A stretch of DNA of 7,878 nucleotides from Flavicella sp042091695 (GTDB taxonomy: Bacteria > Bacteroidota > Bacteroidia > Flavobacteriales > Flavobacteriaceae), in the NCBI GenBank assembly GCA_042091695.1, contig JBELHA010000072.1, positions 1 through 7,878 on the forward strand, given 5' to 3'. Below are positions 5,001 to 7,878 of this stretch, one piece after another (the stretch's first letter is position 1; each line of letters starts with the position of its first letter). Under the pieces are notes generated by a model that saw nothing but the letters and a program-made list of their open reading frames with translations, had not been told where the DNA came from and did no database searches. The position numbers were made by a program, and so were the translations under genes.

Positions 5001-7878
5001 TTGGACGCCACAAATTGGGAAGATCTCTCTGACAACGCTACCTATGAGTTTACCAATAGCAAGCGTTTGGGAATTATTAGTATTCCAGAAGAGAACCCTG
5101 TTATATATTACCGTGCAAAACTTTCAAAAGCTGGAAACAGTTGTATTACTTACTCTGATATTTTCACGGCAACAGTGGTGCCCTTACCAAACTTATCTGA
5201 AACTAAAGTTGAACTTTGTAAAGGAAGTTATTTTGATTTGAAAAATTTAGAAGAAAACACAACATCAACAAGTTCTAATTATAGTTATTACGACACTTTT
5301 GAGAATGCAAGTGCTGGTACTCCTGAACTAACAACTACAAATGTAAGTCCCGAATTTACGAGAAGCTACTTTGTGAAATTGGTAGAAAATGACCCTACGA
5401 AAAATACAATTTGTGAAAACATTGTCGAAGTTGAATTGCAGGTGAACATTTTGGAACCATTGGAAATTTCTAGTGGAAGAATCTGTTATAGAGAGGAAAT
5501 TGACTTGAATTCATTGGTTACAAATAGCAATACCTCACTTCAATTTTTCACGACAAAAAGTGCTGCTGAAACGAATGGTTCTCCAATGAGCACATCAATC
5601 GTTAGTCCCCCCGTTGGGAATAACACATATTATGTTAAAGCAATCGATACTGATACTAGTACTTCAACAAGTTGTTACGAAATTACAAGTATACACGTAG
5701 AAGTTATTGCCCTCCCTAATATTACGGTAACGGATACTGAAATTTGTCAAAGTTTTAGCATTGATTTAAGCACTCTTATTACAAATCCAGATGCAAATAC
5801 AATACATTATTTTGAAAGTGAAGCAGCAGCTCTTGCAGGTTTTCCTATGATTGCTAATACCAATGTAAGTCCCTCTACAGATACCAACTACTACATAAAA
5901 GCCACAAATAAAGAGGTTGACAATGCTTGCTTTGATATCAAGGAATTAAAAATTATTGTTAACCCATTACCCCTTGTTACCACATCAGATACAAACCTTT
6001 GTTTGGGTGAAACCATAGACCTCTCTTCTCTAGTAAGTAACACAAGTCTATTTACTTTAAATTATTACTACCTCACAATAAATGATGCGCTTTCAATAGG
6101 AGGAACACAACTGAGTTCTACTGAGGTAAGTCCTAATCAAACACATACCTATTACGTAAAAACAATTGATACAGATCCTACTAAGAATACAAGCTGTGCA
6201 ACATATAGTTCCATCAGACTTACTGTGAATCCACTTCCTGAATTTAATATTCCTGTGAAACAAATATGTATCGGAGAGACTATTGACATCTCCAGTTTGG
6301 TTCCTAATGCAGATGTGTCATTTAAATTTTATGAAAAATTCTCTGAAATAGAAGTTGATATTCAGATGTCTACCACAGAAGTAACCCCTACAACTATTGG
6401 AAACACCACTTATTATGTAAAAGCCACAGACACTGATAGTACAACACCTACTAGTTGTACTGGTATTTCCGAAATCACGATTCAAGTAAATCCATTGCCA
6501 AATTTAATCGTCAACAACGTAAGTATTTGTACTGGTGATAGTGTTGATTTGAATGCTCTTATAGGAACAACCACATCAAACACTATACGTTATTATGAAA
6601 ATGAAGCAAATGCACTCACAGAAATAGGAGCTTTAAGTTCCACTGTTGTAAGTCCTTCAGCAGATAGAAGTTATTTTATTGTAGCTACTGATAATGATGT
6701 TACTTCAAGTACAGCCTGTAAAGTTATCAAGGAGGTAAAAATAACTGTCAATCCATTGCCTATTTATACTATAGCCAATAAAGAGTTGTGTTTAGGAAAT
6801 AGCATTGATTTAAAAACACTCGTAACTGCAAACCCTCAAACATTACAACTTTTCTTCAATAGTTTTGAGGAAGCTACTGTTGAGGGAGCTACTGGTATAT
6901 CTTCAATAGTTTTACCTTCAAAGGATACCGATTACTATGTAAAAGTAATTGATACTGACCCGAACACTCCCACAGCATGTGCAGCAATTAAAAAAATTAG
7001 TATCACAACTAAAACCCTTCCTTTTTTCGACATTCCTGTTAAGCAAATATGTATAGGTGAAACTATAGATATTGCAACATTGATTCAGGCTCCAAATATG
7101 CAATTAACTTTTTACAAGAGTGAATTAGAGGCCACTTTAGGTTTTGAAATGGATACAACAGTTATAGCTCCTACAGTCAATACAGTTTACTATGTAAAAG
7201 CGATTGAAACAAACGTCAGTTCATTAGAATGTGAAGCAATTTCAGAAATCAACATACAAGTAAACTCTTTACCCTTAGTAAACACAACAAATAAAGAAAT
7301 ATGTATGGGTGAAAGTATTGATTTGAGTGATCTAATAGACACCTCGTCTAGTAATAGATTAACCTATTACACCAAAATTCAAGATGCAATTGATGGTATC
7401 AATAGTATGAACTCTGTTAACGTAACACCTAATGTAACCACCAACTATTTTGTAAAAGCAACCGATGTGAGCAAGACTACTTATTGCAGTAGTATAGAAT
7501 CTTTGACTATCACCGTAAATCCATTGCCAACAGTAACTGTACTTCCTGCAGAAATCTGTTTTGGAGAATCAGTAATACTAAACAGTCTAGTGAGTGCAAT
7601 TCCTTCAATAAAGCATGAATTCTTCACTTCAGATCCAACATTGAATACTAGCGCACCTCTAACATCGTCCTTTGTTCAACCTTCAGAAAACACTGTCATC
7701 TATATCTTAAGTACAGATACAGACCCAGCAAACCAAACACGTTGTACTTCTATCAATCAGGTACTGATCAAAGTAAATCCTTTGCCAACACTTGAGATAC
7801 CTACTCAAGAAATATGTGTGGGGACTTCATTAGACATCGCAGTTCAAAATTTAAACGGTATTAGCGCTACATACCACT
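1980..7878 (+). CDS. Giant multidomain surface/adhesin-like protein: IgGFc-binding-like, TSP3 and Ig-like repeat array (3' truncated by window)
   Basis: The frame runs from ATG at 1980 for 1,966 codons and is still open at the window edge. The start is chosen because it gives an intact signal peptide and no ATG lies upstream in frame in the intergenic region. Residue layout: signal peptide 1-24; IgGFc-binding-like region about 51-475; Ig-like domain 494-558 (Cys494, Cys544); thrombospondin type 3 block 562-587; unrecognised beta-rich domain 588-773; second thrombospondin type 3 block 774-935; Ig-like domain about 975-1067 (Cys984, Cys1055, with WQWEKS); repeats from 1068 to the edge. The product should be exported by Sec, and by analogy with its neighbour would carry a T9SS sorting domain at the unseen C-terminus. 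Likely role: calcium-stabilised cell-surface adhesin or matrix protein (inference). It follows a related gene on the same strand, suggesting tandem family members. The translation shows no frameshift. Confidence 0.93.
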   Translation, partial: MFYKEKKYLGVFLLFFVLAIKVSAQFSKTHFIPPITYRIDNSTGLATPRDQYIYISTPSETPVDIKVIEIGGATFEVQASNTMPYRHTIANDSPFSQLITLEGDTHSVMNNKGYRIEAEDLVYVTVKLNAGNNNQQAGAIVSKGLAGLGKTFRAGAFNNPANPTVSMNFISIMATENNTTVTISDLDPGTSYVNGMNDQPVTINLNVDETYVMATHINSNAANRDGLIGALIESNKNIAVNCGSVNGSSSAVSSKLRDFGIDQIAPIEKIGTKYIFTRGYGTDDMENAIIVAHEDNTEVYLNGSTTIFATIPNAGDYLSIEGNNYNAPAALGSNMYIETSKPVYAYQAIGGTTSAANLGLFFVPPLNCGTPSSVDNIPFINQIGNRNFTGGMSIITQEDALITINDTPITDLYGVYTITGPTVVGDTGFETYLIRGLTDNVSVEASSDDPADNNQVYIAAFGSNGVATFGGYYSGFSYKPEVQFNAGMTGAQFCLPNVTLSLSAVTKYDAFEWFKNGVLIPGENSINYQPTEPAYYKVEGTINCIPTKIESDDIPVSYCPNDFDNDGVPDAIDLDIDNDGIGNCTESMGNDVFTLQDPSQGSFIDGSSFTGNIDIIDTSVSLPSLPFVGNDDGRFAMSVAAGVTNAVRYSTTFDAPQNIKLSYATSELIPNALLTRDESFKIKVPFESTVTIDNRDNQLLIDTNYDGIYESGVLTHSSFDVRFMLNGDAMALGTGTFSINAHQVEGFEIIYKNDVDTTPNSVTFQLTAYCMGLDSDGDGITDDFDIDSDNDGIPDREENLTRTDFSDTTDSNNDGFYDVLFANRNNPVDTDTDGIFDYLDLDSDNDGIYDLVESNSSATDLNKNGIVDGAAISFGNNGLSDTLENGSDSNQLNYILGDWNSDFILNSASLDSDGDLCLDVFEAGFTDTDQDGQLGTSDSVNNIPSTNSRGIVIGASDGYTTPHLNYSVGALIEITAQPSSFEICEYASKTLEISSPTTGIVWQWEKSLDATNWEDLSDNATYEFTNSKRLGIISIPEENPVIYYRAKLSKAGNSCITYSDIFTATVVPLPNLSETKVELCKGSYFDLKNLEENTTSTSSNYSYYDTFENASAGTPELTTTNVSPEFTRSYFVKLVENDPTKNTICENIVEVELQVNILEPLEISSGRICYREEIDLNSLVTNSNTSLQFFTTKSAAETNGSPMSTSIVSPPVGNNTYYVKAIDTDTSTSTSCYEITSIHVEVIALPNITVTDTEICQSFSIDLSTLITNPDANTIHYFESEAAALAGFPMIANTNVSPSTDTNYYIKATNKEVDNACFDIKELKIIVNPLPLVTTSDTNLCLGETIDLSSLVSNTSLFTLNYYYLTINDALSIGGTQLSSTEVSPNQTHTYYVKTIDTDPTKNTSCATYSSIRLTVNPLPEFNIPVKQICIGETIDISSLVPNADVSFKFYEKFSEIEVDIQMSTTEVTPTTIGNTTYYVKATDTDSTTPTSCTGISEITIQVNPLPNLIVNNVSICTGDSVDLNALIGTTTSNTIRYYENEANALTEIGALSSTVVSPSADRSYFIVATDNDVTSSTACKVIKEVKITVNPLPIYTIANKELCLGNSIDLKTLVTANPQTLQLFFNSFEEATVEGATGISSIVLPSKDTDYYVKVIDTDPNTPTACAAIKKISITTKTLPFFDIPVKQICIGETIDIATLIQAPNMQLTFYKSELEATLGFEMDTTVIAPTVNTVYYVKAIETNVSSLECEAISEINIQVNSLPLVNTTNKEICMGESIDLSDLIDTSSSNRLTYYTKIQDAIDGINSMNSVNVTPNVTTNYFVKATDVSKTTYCSSIESLTITVNPLPTVTVLPAEICFGESVILNSLVSAIPSIKHEFFTSDPTLNTSAPLTSSFVQPSENTVIYILSTDTDPANQTRCTSINQVLIKVNPLPTLEIPTQEICVGTSLDIAVQNLNGISATYH
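2130..3404 (+). other. IgGFc-binding-protein-like N-terminal region
   Basis: Residues about 51-475 show the features of the IgGFc_binding N-terminal family (PF17517 type) common in Bacteroidota surface proteins: QYIYISTPS, GYRIEAEDLVYVTV, the KGLAGLGKTFRAG segment, FISIMATENNTTVTI, a second IIVAHEDNTEVYLNG copy, ETSKPVYAYQAIGG and FFVPPLNCG. The two ATENNTTV / AHEDNTEV segments suggest internal duplication of a beta unit. The name comes from a mammalian mucin-like protein; immunoglobulin binding is not implied in this organism. The likely role is a ligand-binding or structural head at the N-terminus. Confidence 0.75.
3663..3740 (+). other. Thrombospondin type 3 calcium-binding block 1
   Basis: Residues 562-587 contain DFDNDGVPDAIDLDIDNDG, the Asp/Asn/Gly spacing of thrombospondin type 3 repeats, closed by a Cys (GNCTES). 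Family knowledge: these loops bind Ca2+ and make a stiff linker. This is a short block of about two loops. Confidence 0.85.
3741..4298 (+). other. Unrecognised ~186-residue domain between the two TSP3 blocks
   Basis: Residues 588-773 begin with GNDVFTLQDPSQGSF and end at LTAYCMG, just before the second calcium-binding block. The composition is beta-rich, with alternating hydrophobic residues (VRYSTTFDAPQNIKLSYA, FKIKVPFESTVTI, FDVRFMLNG, VEGFEIIYKND). It contains one isolated DTNYDGIYE loop that resembles a calcium-binding loop. I do not recognise the fold; a jelly-roll-like carbohydrate-binding module is one possibility, with no motif to prove it. Confidence 0.6.
4299..4784 (+). other. Thrombospondin type 3 calcium-binding block 2
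   Basis: Residues 774-935 hold a series of Asp-rich loops: DSDGDGITDD, DIDSDNDGIPD, DSNNDGFYD, DTDTDGIFDY, DLDSDNDGIYD, DLNKNGIVDG, DSDGDLCLD and DTDQDGQLG. This fits a long calcium-dependent rigid rod separating the N-terminal head from the repeat stalk. The block is less regular after about residue 860, where FGNNGLSDTLENG and a WNSDF stretch interrupt the loops. Confidence 0.85.
5181..7878 (+). repeat. Array of 84-92-residue two-Cys Ig-like repeats in gene 2 (ten full, one partial)
   Basis: Unit boundaries set at the N-P-L-P-like linker: 5181-5456, 5457-5708, 5709-5963, 5964-6230, 6231-6491, 6492-6752, 6753-7013, 7014-7265, 7266-7520, 7521-7778, and 7779 to the edge; lengths are 92, 84, 85, 89, 87, 87, 87, 84, 85 and 86 codons. 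The common pattern is (E/N)(I/L)C(x)G(E)(T/S)IDLSSLV, a YY/FF strand, (V/A)(S/T)P, YYVKA(T/I)DTD, a Thr/Ser-rich loop, a second Cys, then a beta strand and NPLP. Every full unit has exactly two Cys. Units have diverged strongly in DNA, unlike recent tandem duplications. The repeats probably form a beta-sandwich stalk. Confidence 0.88.

Noticed and set aside
4879..5241. Plus-strand open frame of 120 codons in another frame
   Set aside because: It overlaps the continuous gene 2 frame, which here encodes an Ig-like domain and the first repeat; the alternative product is Leu-rich with no domain.
6918..7103. Minus-strand open frame of 61 codons
   Set aside because: It is antisense to repeats 7 and 8 and is a shadow of the repeat array.
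5181..7878. Regular spacing considered as a CRISPR array or mobile-element repeats
   Set aside because: The periodicity is in the protein (84-92 codons, frame kept throughout) with strongly diverged DNA; there are no identical short repeats with unique spacers.

Overview
The window looks like part of a chromosome from a low-GC Flavobacteriia-type bacterium (phylum Bacteroidota). The evidence is the AT-rich sequence, Asn/Thr/Ser-rich secreted proteins, a type IX secretion system (T9SS) type B C-terminal sorting domain, an IgGFc-binding-like N-terminus, thrombospondin type 3 calcium-binding repeats, and long arrays of Cys-containing Ig-like modules. The genus cannot be named from this sequence.

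Layout: both genes are on the + strand. (1) Positions 1-1713 are the 3' end of a large surface-protein gene whose start lies outside the window. It encodes about 82-residue Ig-like repeats, then three terminal beta-rich domains, then a T9SS type B (CHU_C / gliding-motility-associated) sorting domain. (2) Positions 1714-1979 are an AT-rich intergenic region of 266 bases. It has an A/C-rich stretch, a weak terminator-like hairpin around a GGAGGT sequence, a tentative promoter, and an interrupted inverted repeat ending two bases before the next start codon. (3) Position 1980 to the window end is the 5' part of a second giant gene: 1,966 codons without a stop, still open at the edge. It encodes a signal peptide, an IgGFc-binding-like region, an Ig-like domain, two thrombospondin type 3 blocks separated by an unrecognised domain of about 186 residues, another Ig-like domain, and ten complete plus one partial repeat of 84-92 residues.

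The two genes appear to be tandem members of one family of giant exported adhesin-like proteins. They share a repeat type with two cysteines per unit, and one unit of gene 2 resembles gene 1 units closely in its middle. By family knowledge, gene 1's product would cross the inner membrane by Sec, cross the outer membrane by T9SS, and be displayed or released. Gene 2 has the Sec signal; its sorting domain, if present, lies past the window. A role in adhesion, gliding or matrix binding is inference. No RNA genes, CRISPR arrays, insertion sequences or convincing minus-strand genes were seen.
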